A stretch of DNA of 35,360 nt from Clostridia bacterium (GCA_017481575.1 JAFUPA010000012.1:1-35360); one strand, 5' to 3'. Positions 8,709 through 18,182 are shown, counted from the stretch's first letter. Numbers and translations are program-made. The notes: generated by a model from the letters alone, not told the origin.

Positions 8709-8737
8709 ATAGTAACATACTATATTATAAAAAGCAA
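8709..8737 (-). promoter_or_regulatory. Promoter of the lysine operon
   Basis: On the minus strand TTGCTT (8737-8732), 17 bp, then TACTAT (8714-8709). The predicted start near 8702 lies about 20 bases before the riboswitch aptamer. Confidence 0.6.
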
Positions 8738-8831
8738 GAGTTTTTTCGATATTTGTTAAAAATTTAATTTAGTGTATATTGAACAAATCGAAAATGGTAA
8801 ATTTGTTAAACAATACAAACAAGAAAGAATA
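8738..8831. other. AT-rich spacer, nothing further seen
   Basis: The gene-free stretch 8410-8913 holds, from right to left, the phosphoesterase terminator, this AT-rich spacer, and the promoter, riboswitch and terminator of the lysine operon. In the spacer itself I see no gene, RNA motif or clear operator. Confidence 0.5.
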
Positions 8832-8861
8832 ATCGGCTTACAGATTTTTCTGCAAGCCGAT
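8832..8861 (-). terminator. Terminator of the secreted phosphoesterase gene
   Basis: The stem ATCGGCTTGCAGA / TCTGTAAGCCGAT (minus-strand reading, one G-U pair) has a 4-base loop and is followed by TATTCTTT. The same ATCGGCTTGCA arm reappears in the terminator at 33994-34019. Confidence 0.75.
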
Positions 8862-8913
8862 AACTGTTTAATTCAGTTTCTTTTGTTCTTCGCTATGTGG
8901 AACAGTTAAATGA

Positions 8914-10101
8914 TTATGCCCAGAAGAAGAACGGGAAGAGTGCAACCTTCATAACCTTGACAAGAACATTCATAACGGTTCTTAAAACACCTGCAAACCA
9001 ATAGTATGCCTTGCCGTGCTCACCGTTCGGAAGCTCTGAGCCTTCCTCAAGAGCAAGGTCAGATGTGTAAATCATTTCTCTTTCGTATGTTGAAAGGTCG
9101 CCCTCGTCAAGAGTGAGGAGCATTGCGCCCTGCATTGTCATATCGTAGTATGAGCTGTAGGTTGAGCCGGGAACGTTGACTGCATCAATACCGTTGATGT
9201 TTGCAACGTAGTTGTTAGTGTGGTCGTGACCGAAGAATACAGCCTGAACGTCACCACGCTCTGTGATAGCATCCCACTGGCCTTCGCAGTCCTTTGACGG
9301 GCAAGCCTGCTCAAACATCCAGCCCTCTTCAAAAGCGAAGATGTTGGGAAGGTATGTAGCTGATGTGCCATCGTTGAAAACTGTTGAGCCAAGTGCACCG
9401 AGGTCACCGTTAACTGTGAACATAACCTCTTTTGCTACCTCTGCCGGAACGATGTGCTGGAACATAAGTGAGGGAACCTTGCCGCCGTTAGCTGCTTCAA
9501 GCTCCTTACTTACACTCTTGTACCACTCGAGCTGGTCTGCACGAACGCAGTCATAGCCTTCGTCTGTGTAGTCACCGCTGTCCATCATCCAGAGGTTAAA
9601 TGCTGTCTTTGTACCGTCACTTGAAAGGATTTCAAGGTTGTGTGTGCCTGTTCCGTGGAGAGCAGGATCTGCATCGTAAGCAACGCAGTTGCCGTATGTC
9701 ATATACTTTGCAAACTTTTCATCCTTTGTTGATTCCTTGTGTGCATCCTGGTCGTCGTGGTTACCGAAAACAAGTGTGAAAGGAATATCTCTCTCAACAA
9801 GGGGAGTGAGAAGCTCGTCATAGCCTTTCCAGTAATCTTCCGATGTTTCAGCAGACATAACGATGTCACCGAGAAAGATAACAAGGTCGGGCTGAACCTT
9901 ATCGAGAGCCTGATTCATAAAGTTTAAGAAATCTTTTTCGTGCGGATAGCCGTCCTGTGTGTCGGCAAAAACGAGGATTTCGAACTTTCCGTCCTCGCCA
10001 AACTGAAGCGCTCCGTTTTTGCTGTTACCGCCTGCAAAAGAAACACAAGCAAGTGAAAGCATCATCACAACAGCCATAAGAACTGCGAGTAACTTTTTCA
10101 T
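8914..10101 (-). CDS. Secreted calcineurin-like metallophosphoesterase
   Basis: A 395-aa exported protein with a signal peptide (residues 1-23, MKKLLAVLMAVV..., likely cut after SFA). The dinuclear-metal motifs follow in order: D47 in FADTQDG (a DxQ instead of the usual DxH), GDI at 78-80, GNHD at 113-116, a later FQHIVP and GHDH. It should hydrolyse a phosphomonoester or diester outside the cell; the substrate is unknown. The C-terminus ends in a hydrophobic, amphipathic segment (about 368-395, ending FPFFFWA) that may hold the enzyme at the cell surface. It has its own promoter and terminator and AGGAGG before the ATG. Confidence 0.88.
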   Translation of the reverse strand: MKKLLAVLMAVVMMLSLACVSFAGGNSKNGALQFGEDGKFEILVFADTQDGYPHEKDFLNFMNQALDKVQPDLVIFLGDIVMSAETSEDYWKGYDELLTPLVERDIPFTLVFGNHDDQDAHKESTKDEKFAKYMTYGNCVAYDADPALHGTGTHNLEILSSDGTKTAFNLWMMDSGDYTDEGYDCVRADQLEWYKSVSKELEAANGGKVPSLMFQHIVPAEVAKEVMFTVNGDLGALGSTVFNDGTSATYLPNIFAFEEGWMFEQACPSKDCEGQWDAITERGDVQAVFFGHDHTNNYVANINGIDAVNVPGSTYSSYYDMTMQGAMLLTLDEGDLSTYEREMIYTSDLALEEGSELPNGEHGKAYYWFAGVLRTVMNVLVKVMKVALFPFFFWA

Positions 10102-10139
10102 GGTGAATACCTCCTAAAATATTCAAAAAATATGCAGAT

Positions 10140-10168
10140 ATTTTAGCATACATATCTGATTAAGTCAA
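10140..10168 (-). promoter_or_regulatory. Promoter of the secreted phosphoesterase gene
   Basis: On the minus strand TTGACT (10168-10163), 17-bp spacer, TAAAAT (10145-10140), directly after the peptidase gene and before the phosphoesterase start. Confidence 0.7.
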
Positions 10169-10174
10169 TTAAAA

Positions 10175-10843
10175 TCAAAGGGTTTTGCCAACATAATCCT
10201 TTTCTTTGTCGAAGAACCATACAAAGCCTTCGTCGTTTCCGTGCATTGTGCTGATTTTTCCGTTATCAAAAATGAGCGCCGCACCGTTTTCTATTCCGAC
10301 ACCCGAGAGGGGACGGGACTTGATTTCGTCCTTGAAGTTGTACCAGTTGCCGTTTTCAAAATGCGGACACGCACTGTACGGCAGAATGTCAAGACAGTCG
10401 CAGAAAATGAAGCTTCTGTCGGGGCCGCAATCGTCATAGCCCTCTTTGAACCAACACACTGCACCTGCGCTGTAGCCCGACATTATAATGCCCTTTTCGT
10501 AAGCCTCACGAAGGCAGTCCGAAGCACCCGTTTCATTCCAGGTGTTCATCATAAATTCAACGTTGCCGCCGCCGACGTAGATAACGTCAGCAGAAAGGAT
10601 TTTGCTTCGGATTTCATCTTTTGCAAGCGTTTTGTCCGTTAAGAAAAGATAGTCAAATGTGCAACCGCAACCGAGGAAGATGTCACGGATATGCTCGTCT
10701 CCCTCAATATCGTCAAAGCCTGCTGTCGGAAGAAAGAGAACTGACGGGCTTTCTTTCTCTGCCGAAGCCGCTATGTATTCCAGAATATTTTTAATCTCGC
10801 CGTCGTCGTAGCGACCGCCGCCGATTGCAATAATTTTGCCCAC
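10175..10843 (-). CDS. Peptidase E-like protein (S51 family, dipeptidase E/cyanophycinase fold)
   Basis: A 222-aa cytoplasmic protein of the S51 serine peptidase family, which cleaves Asp-X dipeptides or related isopeptides. It opens with IIAIGGGRYDD, has the FLPTAG segment, VIYVGGGN and the nucleophile elbow SGYSAGAVCW, in which the Ser is the catalytic residue. The start is GTG at 10843, supported by TGAGGTGA at suitable spacing and by the fit to the family N-terminus. It diverges from the rhamnose isomerase gene. The exact substrate is not evident. Confidence 0.88.
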   Translation of the reverse strand: MGKIIAIGGGRYDDGEIKNILEYIAASAEKESPSVLFLPTAGFDDIEGDEHIRDIFLGCGCTFDYLFLTDKTLAKDEIRSKILSADVIYVGGGNVEFMMNTWNETGASDCLREAYEKGIIMSGYSAGAVCWFKEGYDDCGPDRSFIFCDCLDILPYSACPHFENGNWYNFKDEIKSRPLSGVGIENGAALIFDNGKISTMHGNDEGFVWFFDKEKDYVGKTL

Positions 10844-10913
10844 AAAATCACCTCAAATATAAATATGTATATATATTAAAACAATTTTTTAACATAATCA
10901 AGGTAAACTGATG

Positions 10914-10942
10914 TTGTTTTTTGTATTTATCTATGTTAAAAT
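10914..10942 (+). promoter_or_regulatory. Promoter of rhaA and the BNR gene
   Basis: TTGTTT (10914-10919), 17 bp, TAAAAT (10937-10942), followed by AGGAGG and the rhaA ATG 24 bases after the -10 box. Confidence 0.55.
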
Positions 10943-10965
10943 TTTAAAGAATAGGAGGTTTTACT

Positions 10966-12210
10966 ATGACACGTTACGAATATGCAAAGGATTTATATGC
11001 TAAAATCGGCATCGACACAGAAAAGGCAATAGAAAAGCTTGCCGCATTGCCTGTCTCAATGCATTGCTGGCAGGGCGACGATGTTGTCGGCTTTGACTCA
11101 AAAGAGGCTCTTTCGGGCGGCATCCAGACAACGGGCAACTACCCCGGAAAGGCAACAACTCCCGATGAGCTTATGGCAGATATAGACAAGGCTTGCTCAC
11201 TTATCCCCGGCAAGAAGAAGCTCAATCTCCATGCTTGTTATGCAATCTTTGAAAACGGCGAGTTTGCCGACAGAGATGCACTCGAGCCCAAGCATTTTGC
11301 AAAGTGGGTTGAGTACGCAAAGGCAAGGGGAATGGGCATTGACTTTAATCCCACATATTTCTCTCACCCGATGGTAAAGGATAACCTCACACTTTCCTCA
11401 CCCGACGAGGAAGTGCGCACATTCTGGGTAAATCACGGTAAGGCTTGCCTTAAAATTGCCGAGCATTTTGCAAACGAAACAGGCGTTCCCTGTGTTATGA
11501 ACATCTGGATTCCCGACGGCTACAAGGATATCCCTGCTGACCGCCTTGCGCCGAGAGCAAGATTCAAAAAGAGCCTTGACGAAATACTTTCCGTGCCCTA
11601 TGACAAGTCAAAGGTTTACATAACTCTTGAGTCAAAGGTTTTCGGCATCGGTCTTGAATCATACACAGTTGGGTCTGCAGAGTTCAGCCTTTCTTATGTA
11701 AATTATAAAGGTATCACACCGCTTATGGATAACGGTCACTACCACCCGACAGAGGTTGTGTCCGACAAGATTTCTTCGCTTCTTCTCTTTAACGAGAAAA
11801 TCGCTCTTCACGTAACACGTGGAGTTCGTTGGGACAGCGACCACGTTGTTATCTTTGATGATGAAACAAAAGAAATTGCAAAGGAAATTGTTGCTCACGA
11901 TGCACTCGACCGTGTGTTTATCGCAACAGACTATTTCGACGCTTCAATCAACCGTGTTGCCGCTTGGGTAATCGGCTTGAGAAATGTTCAGAAGGCTATG
12001 CTCAACGCACTTCTCACTCCGCACGCAGAGCTCAAGGCTTTACAGGACAGCGCAAACACAACAAAGCTCCTTGTTATGCAGGAGGAGCTCAAGAATTATC
12101 CGCTTGCCGATGTATGGAACGAATACTGCTCACGTTGCGGTGTACCGTCAGGCGAGGAGTGGTTTGCAGAGGTTGAAAAGTACGAGGCAGAGGTTCTTTC
12201 AAAAAGATAA
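10966..12210 (+). CDS. rhaA: L-rhamnose isomerase
   Basis: A 414-aa cytoplasmic enzyme interconverting L-rhamnose and L-rhamnulose, the first step of rhamnose catabolism. The protein is colinear with RhaA throughout: SMHCWQGDDV near residue 32, GGIQTTGNYPG, LNLHACYAI, GIDFNPTYFSHP, NIWIPDGYKD, LESKVFGIG and LMDNGHYHPTE, with the metal-binding Glu, Asp and His of the TIM barrel inside these blocks. Length is close to the usual 418 aa. Kinase, aldolase and transporter genes for rhamnose are absent from the window. The next gene begins 2 bases later, so the two form a tight pair. Confidence 0.95.
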   Translation: MTRYEYAKDLYAKIGIDTEKAIEKLAALPVSMHCWQGDDVVGFDSKEALSGGIQTTGNYPGKATTPDELMADIDKACSLIPGKKKLNLHACYAIFENGEFADRDALEPKHFAKWVEYAKARGMGIDFNPTYFSHPMVKDNLTLSSPDEEVRTFWVNHGKACLKIAEHFANETGVPCVMNIWIPDGYKDIPADRLAPRARFKKSLDEILSVPYDKSKVYITLESKVFGIGLESYTVGSAEFSLSYVNYKGITPLMDNGHYHPTEVVSDKISSLLLFNEKIALHVTRGVRWDSDHVVIFDDETKEIAKEIVAHDALDRVFIATDYFDASINRVAAWVIGLRNVQKAMLNALLTPHAELKALQDSANTTKLLVMQEELKNYPLADVWNEYCSRCGVPSGEEWFAEVEKYEAEVLSKR

Positions 12211-12212
12211 TT

Positions 12213-13193
12213 ATGAAGCTTGTTGAAGTTGAAAAAGCACTATTGTTTGAACAGGATAAATTCTTCAGCCAATGTCACGCTTCAACTGTATTAAAGGTTG
12301 GCGACAAAATTTTCTGTGCCTTTTTCGCAGGCACAAAAGAGGGCGAAGACGATGTGCGCATCTGGCTTTGCGTTAACGAAAACGGCAAGTGGTCAGACCC
12401 CGTGCAGATGTCTTTTACCAAAAATGTACCGTGCTGGAATCCCGTTCTTTACGAAAAGGACGGAGTGATTTACCTCTTCTTTAAGGTGGGAAAAAGAATT
12501 CCAATCTGGCGCACGTTTTTACGCACGTCTGCTGACGGCGGTAAAACTTGGTCGGAGGCTGTCGAGCTTGTCAAGGGTGACCGCTCGGGCGGCAGAGGAC
12601 CTGTTAAAAACAAGGCAATCACACTCTCCGACGGCAGAACGGTTGCACCTGCTTCCGTTGAAAATGCAAGGAATTGGGATGCGTTTATCGACTTTTCGTC
12701 GGACAACTGCAAAACGTGGCAAAAGAGTGAGAAAATTGCATTTGACCACCGCCACGCACAGGGCAAGGGCATTATTCAGCCGACACTCTGGGAGGCTGAC
12801 GGCAAGGTTTACGCTTTGCTTCGCTCAACCGAGGGCTATGTGCTTAAGACTGAGAGCGAGGATTTGGTGCATTGGACACCTGCCGAAAAAACCGACCTGC
12901 CCAACAATAACAGCGGCATCGACTGTGTTAAACTGCCCGACGGCAAGGTTGTTGTTTTTCATAACCCTATCTGCGAGGCAGGTTGGGGTGACAGAAACAT
13001 AATCTCCTATGCCGTGACAGAGGATAATGCAAAAACATTTTTACCTCCCGTTGAAATCGAGCGTGACGAGGACACCGAAGCCGAATTCTCATATCCTGCG
13101 GCGGTGACGGATGGCGAATATGTCTATCTCACTTACACCCACTACCGCAAGAACATAATGTTCAGAAAGTTCAGAATAGAAACTGATTTGTGA
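12213..13193 (+). CDS. Cytoplasmic BNR/Asp-box beta-propeller protein (sialidase-like)
   Basis: A 326-aa protein with repeated Asp-box motifs: TSADGGKTW near residue 110, a variant SSDNCKTW near 165, and a degenerate TEDNAKTF near 270. This is the signature of six-bladed sialidase-fold propellers of the predicted-neuraminidase kind (BNR_2). There is no signal peptide, so unlike true sialidases it works in the cytoplasm. The gene begins 2 bases after rhaA and must share its transcript, which suggests action on a rhamnose-containing oligosaccharide or glycoside taken into the cell. That role is inference from position; substrate and catalytic residues cannot be settled from sequence alone. Confidence 0.8.
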   Translation: MKLVEVEKALLFEQDKFFSQCHASTVLKVGDKIFCAFFAGTKEGEDDVRIWLCVNENGKWSDPVQMSFTKNVPCWNPVLYEKDGVIYLFFKVGKRIPIWRTFLRTSADGGKTWSEAVELVKGDRSGGRGPVKNKAITLSDGRTVAPASVENARNWDAFIDFSSDNCKTWQKSEKIAFDHRHAQGKGIIQPTLWEADGKVYALLRSTEGYVLKTESEDLVHWTPAEKTDLPNNNSGIDCVKLPDGKVVVFHNPICEAGWGDRNIISYAVTEDNAKTFLPPVEIERDEDTEAEFSYPAAVTDGEYVYLTYTHYRKNIMFRKFRIETDL

Positions 13194-13289
13194 TTTTGCA
13201 CAAACTCAAAAAGACTTTATACATCAATCTGTGCATTGACAAGTGGTGTATAATATATAATGCAAAAAAATATTTAGGAGGACATCTTA

Positions 13290-14777
13290 ATGAAAAAGAT
13301 TTCTAAAAGACTCCTTGCAGTTGTACTTTGCGCAACTCTTATTTTCGGCGGTTCCGCAATGTCAACCTCTGCAGAGGATACAACAGACGCAGTCAAGAGA
13401 GTAAGCTGCACTTTCAATGGCGACTCCCAGACATCAAGAGGCTTCTGCTGGTACACATTGGAGTATTCAGACGCTGACGTTCAGATTATGAAGTCTGCAG
13501 ATTTCAACGGCTCCTTCAAGGGTGCGGCTACATATTCTTCAGACAATATTTACGAGCACCGTGACCAGTACTGCCACAAGGTAACAGTTTCTGACCTTGA
13601 GCCGGGCACAGAGTATACATACCGTGTCGGCGACAAGTCACAGGATATGTGGAGCGAGGCAGGTACATTCGTAACAGACGACGGTGACGACGCTTTCTCA
13701 TTTATCACAATCACAGACGTTCAGGCAAGCAGCGACGAAAACTTTGCACAGGCTGCAGAGACAATCAAGGGCGCTATGGCTACTCTTCCCGAGTCAGAGT
13801 TCACAGCAAACCTCGGTGACTTCGTTAACGATTGCACAAACGACGAGTGGGATTGGTATTTCAAGAACTTTGCTTGCTCGAATATGGCAACAACACTTGC
13901 TCCTGCGGCAGGTAACCACGACGGTAACATCACAAACAAATTGAACATCAATGTTTTCAACTCAATGTTCAACCTTTCAAACCCGGATTCAGAATCAAAC
14001 GTTAACTGGGTAAACGGCGTTTACTATTCATTTGATTACGGCAACGCTCACTTCGCAGTTCTTAACACAAACGATATGTATCCGATGTCACAGTCACAGA
14101 GAAACTGGCTTGTTAACGACATGACAGCTTCAGATGCAGACTGGAAGTTTGTTCTTATGCACAGAGCAGCATATTCAGAGGGTAAGAATATCAACAAGCC
14201 CGACACAATCATTATGCGTAACGTGCTTCTCGGCTTGTTCGACGAGCTTGACATTGACCTTGTTTACGCAGGTCACGACCACGTTTACTACCGTTCAAAG
14301 CAGGTTAAGGGCGACGCAGTTGTTGAAGATGTAACATATGTAACAGAGAACTACAAGGGTGAGGAAATCACATTTGCTAACAATCCCGACGGTTCTGTTC
14401 ACATTCTTCCCTCAACAGCAGGTACAAAGAGATACGGCCTTAACGAGGATGCTATCGATCCTATCGGCGAGGCTTGCGCATTTGACCTTTCAACAAGAGA
14501 TATGGGCGGTTGCTTCATGACAACTGTTGTTGACGGCGATAAGGTTATCATCAAGTCATACCTTGTTGACGACGAGACACAGGAGATTACTCTCATCGAC
14601 CAGTACGCTATCAAGAAGGATCTTTCACAGAAGGCAGATGTTGAGCCGACAGACCTTCCGACAGACAACGTTTCAAACATCGGTGCTTACATTTCAAACA
14701 TCGTTACTGAAATCATCGGAATGCTCTACAGCTATATTGCAGTTCTTCTTCCCCAGACAATCAAAGGCTTGTTTTAA
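13290..14777 (+). CDS. Secreted purple-acid-phosphatase-like metallophosphoesterase
   Basis: A 495-aa exported phosphoesterase. A signal peptide covers about residues 1-28. A fibronectin-III-like domain typical of purple acid phosphatases follows (about 35-130, containing LEPGTEYTYRVGD), then the catalytic domain: ITDVQ, NLGDFVND, AAGNHDG, MHRAAYS and YAGHDHVYYRS, which supply the metal ligands. The C-terminal 30 residues (about 464-495) form a hydrophobic helix-like tail after a short TDLPTD linker, possibly a surface anchor. AGGAGG precedes the ATG and a strong terminator follows. A TTGACA at 13236 and TATAAT boxes at 13249 and 13256 lie upstream, but the spacing is not standard. Confidence 0.9.
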   Translation: MKKISKRLLAVVLCATLIFGGSAMSTSAEDTTDAVKRVSCTFNGDSQTSRGFCWYTLEYSDADVQIMKSADFNGSFKGAATYSSDNIYEHRDQYCHKVTVSDLEPGTEYTYRVGDKSQDMWSEAGTFVTDDGDDAFSFITITDVQASSDENFAQAAETIKGAMATLPESEFTANLGDFVNDCTNDEWDWYFKNFACSNMATTLAPAAGNHDGNITNKLNINVFNSMFNLSNPDSESNVNWVNGVYYSFDYGNAHFAVLNTNDMYPMSQSQRNWLVNDMTASDADWKFVLMHRAAYSEGKNINKPDTIIMRNVLLGLFDELDIDLVYAGHDHVYYRSKQVKGDAVVEDVTYVTENYKGEEITFANNPDGSVHILPSTAGTKRYGLNEDAIDPIGEACAFDLSTRDMGGCFMTTVVDGDKVIIKSYLVDDETQEITLIDQYAIKKDLSQKADVEPTDLPTDNVSNIGAYISNIVTEIIGMLYSYIAVLLPQTIKGLF

Positions 14778-14796
14778 TTTCAGTAAAATAAAAACT

Positions 14797-14841
14797 TTCC
14801 CGCCCGACAGATGGTTAAATCTGTCGGGTGGGGCTTTTTTT
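14797..14841 (+). terminator. Strong terminator after the purple-acid-phosphatase-like gene
   Basis: The stem CCCGCCCGACAGAT / ATCTGTCGGGTGGGG with a 6-base loop GGTTAA is followed by CTTTTTTTTG. It isolates the glycogen operon from the gene upstream. Confidence 0.92.
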
Positions 14842-14907
14842 GTAACAAAATACACAAAATGGTCGATAAAATTCTACATATCATTTGAATATTATAGTCA
14901 AATTTAC

Positions 14908-14936
14908 TTGAATTTTGTTTTGCGGTTTGGTAAAAT
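14908..14936 (+). promoter_or_regulatory. Promoter of the glycogen operon
   Basis: TTGAAT (14908-14913), 17 bp, TAAAAT (14931-14936). The glgB ATG lies about 58 bases further on, with AAAGGAGGGG before it. Confidence 0.65.
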
Positions 14937-14994
14937 ATAAAATGTATAAGTGGATAAGTGTGCTTATGTGAAAGCTAAAAGGAGGGGATTAAAA

Positions 14995-16953
14995 ATGAAC
15001 AGGGAAAATCAGAACCGGGATTTCAATCCGAATGATGTTCCCCTTTATCTCTTTCATCAGGGCAACAATGCCAAGGCTTACGAATTCCTTGGTGCTCACC
15101 GTGCAGACGGCAGCAAGGTTGTTTTCAGGGTGTGGGCTCCGCACGCTGTGGCTGTGAGCGTTGTTGGCGACTTCAACGGCTGGGACAAGGATGCAAACCA
15201 TCTCTACCGCCTGGCTGACGGTGCTGTATGGGAATGCTTTATTGAAAATATAAAGCAGTTTGACACTTACAAATTCTGCATCACGACGGCGAACGGCAAC
15301 CGCATTTTAAAGGCTGACCCGTACGCTTTCCACGCAGAAACACGCCCCGAAACGGCATCCAAATTTTACGACATTGAGGGTTACGAGTGGACGGATGCAA
15401 AGTGGCTTAAAGAACGCAAGCAGAAGTCTGCATACGACAACCCGATGAATATTTACGAGGTTCACGCAGGCTCGTGGAAAATACACGGGGAAGAAATTTT
15501 TTATTCCTACCGTCAGCTTGCCGATGAATTGACAAAATATGTGAAAGAAATGGGCTATACTCATATCGAGCTTCTGCCGATAAGTGAGCACCCGTTTGAC
15601 GGCTCATGGGGCTATCAGGTAACGGGATATTTTGCACCGACCTCACGCTACGGCGAGCCGAAGGACTTTATGTATTTTGTGGACAAGTGCCACGAGGCAG
15701 GCATAGGAGTCATTCTTGACTGGGTGCCTGCACATTTCCCGAAGGACGCTCACGGACTTTACGAGTTTGACGGTCAGCCTCTTTATGAGTATGAGGATAT
15801 GCTCAAGGGCGAGCATAAGCAATGGGGCACAAGGGTTTTTGACTACGGCAAAAACGAGGTCAGAAGCTTCCTTACTTCAAGTGCATTGTTCTGGCTGGAT
15901 AAGTACCACATTGACGGACTTCGTGTTGATGCGGTGGCGTCCATGCTCTACCTTGACTATTGCAGGACGGACGGCAATTGGCGGCCGAACAAAAACGGCG
16001 GCAACGAAAACCTTGAGGCAATCGAGTTTTTGCAAAACCTCAACACGGCAATCTTCCGTGAATACGGCGATGTGTTGATGATAGCAGAGGAAAGTACCGC
16101 ATGGCCTATGGTTTCAAAGCCTGTATGCGACGGCGGTCTCGGCTTCAACTTCAAGTGGAATATGGGCTGGATGAACGACTGCTTAAGGTATTTCGCACTT
16201 CCCGGTATTCACCGCAAGTTTAACCATAATAACCTTACGTTTTCTTTCTTCTACGCTTTTTCGGAGAATTTCGTTCTGCCGATTTCACACGACGAGGTCG
16301 TTCACGGCAAATGCTCGCTGATTAACAAAATGCCCGGCGAGTATGAAGAAAAGTTTGCAGGTGTCCGCTCGTTCCTCGGTTATATGATGGCTCACCCCGG
16401 CAAAAAGCTTATGTTTATGGGTCAGGAGTTCGGTCAGTTTATCGAGTGGAATTACAAGCAGGGTCTTGATTGGCTTTTGCTTGACTACGATGCTCACCGC
16501 AAGCTGCAGCATTTTGTAAAGACAATAAACGAGCTTTACAAGTCAACACCTGCACTCTGGCAGATAGACTACGACTGGAGTGGTTTTGAATGGATAAGTG
16601 CGGACGATGTTGACAATTCCGTAATCGCATTCCGTCGAATGGACAAGGATAACAAAGAAATTATTGCCGTGTGTAACTTCACACCTGTCAAGCGTGAAAA
16701 TTACTGTATCGGAGTGCCGAACCCGGGCACCTATAAGGTGCTTCTTAATACCGATTGTGAAGAGTTCGGCGGCAAGGGAACAGGCACAACAGACAGTGTG
16801 AAGAGCAAAAAAGCACCGATGCACGGCTTGGAAAACAGTATTTCGCTCGACCTTCCCGGTCTGAGTGTAATATATTTAAAAGTACCGGCAAAAAGAAAAA
16901 AGGCAACACCAAAAGAAAATGCCGCTAAAAAGAAAACCGCGGCAAAAAAATAA
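14995..16953 (+). CDS. glgB: 1,4-alpha-glucan branching enzyme
   Basis: A 652-aa GH13 enzyme that cuts alpha-1,4 chains and rejoins them as alpha-1,6 branches of glycogen. I chose ATG 14995, which has AAAGGAGG, over a GTG at 14950. The N-terminal CBM48 domain (about 35-125) contains [20 protein letters not shown]. The catalytic barrel carries GLRVDAVAS with nucleophile D312, acid/base E365 in IAEES, and H432-D433 in SHDEVVHGK. The last 20 residues (633-652) are unusual: half are Lys or Arg, interspersed with Ala, Pro and Thr, like a histone-type basic tail. First gene of glgB-glgC-glgD-glgA. Confidence 0.95.
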   Translation: MNRENQNRDFNPNDVPLYLFHQGNNAKAYEFLGAHRADGSKVVFRVWAPHAVAVSVVGDFNGWDKDANHLYRLADGAVWECFIENIKQFDTYKFCITTANGNRILKADPYAFHAETRPETASKFYDIEGYEWTDAKWLKERKQKSAYDNPMNIYEVHAGSWKIHGEEIFYSYRQLADELTKYVKEMGYTHIELLPISEHPFDGSWGYQVTGYFAPTSRYGEPKDFMYFVDKCHEAGIGVILDWVPAHFPKDAHGLYEFDGQPLYEYEDMLKGEHKQWGTRVFDYGKNEVRSFLTSSALFWLDKYHIDGLRVDAVASMLYLDYCRTDGNWRPNKNGGNENLEAIEFLQNLNTAIFREYGDVLMIAEESTAWPMVSKPVCDGGLGFNFKWNMGWMNDCLRYFALPGIHRKFNHNNLTFSFFYAFSENFVLPISHDEVVHGKCSLINKMPGEYEEKFAGVRSFLGYMMAHPGKKLMFMGQEFGQFIEWNYKQGLDWLLLDYDAHRKLQHFVKTINELYKSTPALWQIDYDWSGFEWISADDVDNSVIAFRRMDKDNKEIIAVCNFTPVKRENYCIGVPNPGTYKVLLNTDCEEFGGKGTGTTDSVKSKKAPMHGLENSISLDLPGLSVIYLKVPAKRKKATPKENAAKKKTAAKK

Positions 16954-16967
16954 AAGGAGGCAGCATA

Positions 16968-18182
16968 ATGTCACGTAAACACGAATGTATTGCAATGCTC
17001 CTTGCAGGCGGTCAGGGCAGCAGACTCGGAATCCTGACAAAGAACATTGCCAAACCTGCCGTACCCTACGGCGGAAAGTACAGAATCATCGATTTCCCGC
17101 TTTCAAACTGTGTAAACTCGGGTATTTACACAGTCGGCGTACTTACACAGTACCAGCCGCTTGAGCTTAATGACTATATCGGCAACGGTCAGGCATGGGA
17201 CCTTGACAGAGCCGACGGCGGTGTACACATCCTTTCACCCTACCAGCAGATTAAGGGCACGGAGTGGTACAAGGGTACTGCAAACGCAATTTATCAGAAC
17301 ATCAATTTCATCGACAGATACGACCCCGAGTATGTTCTTATTCTCTCGGGTGACCACATCTATAAGATGGATTATTCAAAAATGCTCGGCTTCCATAAGG
17401 AAAAGAATGCCGACTGTACAATCGCAATGCTTGAAGTGCCATGGGAAGAGGCTTCACGCTTCGGTCTTATGCTCGTGAACGAGGACGGCTCAATCTCCGA
17501 GTTTGAGGAAAAGCCGAAAAACCCTCGTTCAAACAAGGCTTCAATGGGCGTTTATGTTTTCACCTGGAAGAAGCTTCGTCAGTATCTTCTTGACGACGAG
17601 GCAAATCCGTCTTCAAGCAACGACTTCGGTCACGACCTTATCCCCGCAATGCACGAGGCAGGCGAGAGAATGTTTGCTTACGCATTTGACGGCTACTGGA
17701 AGGACGTCGGAACAATCGACAGCCTCTGGGAGGCAAACCTTGACCTCCTCAATCCGCAGGTTGACCTTGACCTTACAGATTCAAGCTGGAAGATTTATGC
17801 AAAGAATCCCGTAACCTGCCCGCACTACGTTGCAGACACCGCAAAGGTGCAGAACTCAATGATAGCCGAGGGCTGTGAAATTGAGGGTGAGGTTGATTTC
17901 TCCGTTCTCTTTGCAAACGTTGACATTGAAGAGGGCGCAGTTGTCAAGGATTCAATCATTATGCCCGGCAGCGTAATCAAGTCGGGCGCAAAGGTTCAGT
18001 ATGCAATCGTTGCAGAAAACGTTGTTGTCGAGGGCAATGCCGAGGTCGGTAAGCGTCCCGAGGATATGGAAAATCTCGACGATTGGGGCGTAGCAGTTGT
18101 CGGCCCCGGTGTAACGGTCGGCAAGGGTGCGTGTGTTGAACCCAAGGCTATGATAGGCGAAGATGTAAAGGGGGCAGAATGA
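16968..18182 (+). CDS. glgC: Glucose-1-phosphate adenylyltransferase, catalytic subunit
   Basis: A 404-aa enzyme making ADP-glucose from glucose-1-phosphate and ATP. The pyrophosphorylase signature is intact near the N-terminus ([20 protein letters not shown], followed by [19 protein letters not shown]), as are [10 protein letters not shown] and [19 protein letters not shown] left-handed beta-helix of hexapeptide repeats fills the C-terminal quarter. It starts 14 bases after glgB with AAAGGAGG and overlaps glgD by 4 bases, so GlgC and GlgD are probably made in matched amounts and form a mixed enzyme, as reported for other Firmicutes. Confidence 0.96.
   Translation: MSRKHECIAMLLAGGQGSRLGILTKNIAKPAVPYGGKYRIIDFPLSNCVNSGIYTVGVLTQYQPLELNDYIGNGQAWDLDRADGGVHILSPYQQIKGTEWYKGTANAIYQNINFIDRYDPEYVLILSGDHIYKMDYSKMLGFHKEKNADCTIAMLEVPWEEASRFGLMLVNEDGSISEFEEKPKNPRSNKASMGVYVFTWKKLRQYLLDDEANPSSSNDFGHDLIPAMHEAGERMFAYAFDGYWKDVGTIDSLWEANLDLLNPQVDLDLTDSSWKIYAKNPVTCPHYVADTAKVQNSMIAEGCEIEGEVDFSVLFANVDIEEGAVVKDSIIMPGSVIKSGAKVQYAIVAENVVVEGNAEVGKRPEDMENLDDWGVAVVGPGVTVGKGACVEPKAMIGEDVKGAE

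Noticed and set aside
13236-13261. Promoter before the purple-acid-phosphatase-like gene
   Set aside because: TTGACA and two TATAAT boxes are present but at spacings of 7 or 14 bp, so no standard pairing could be supported.
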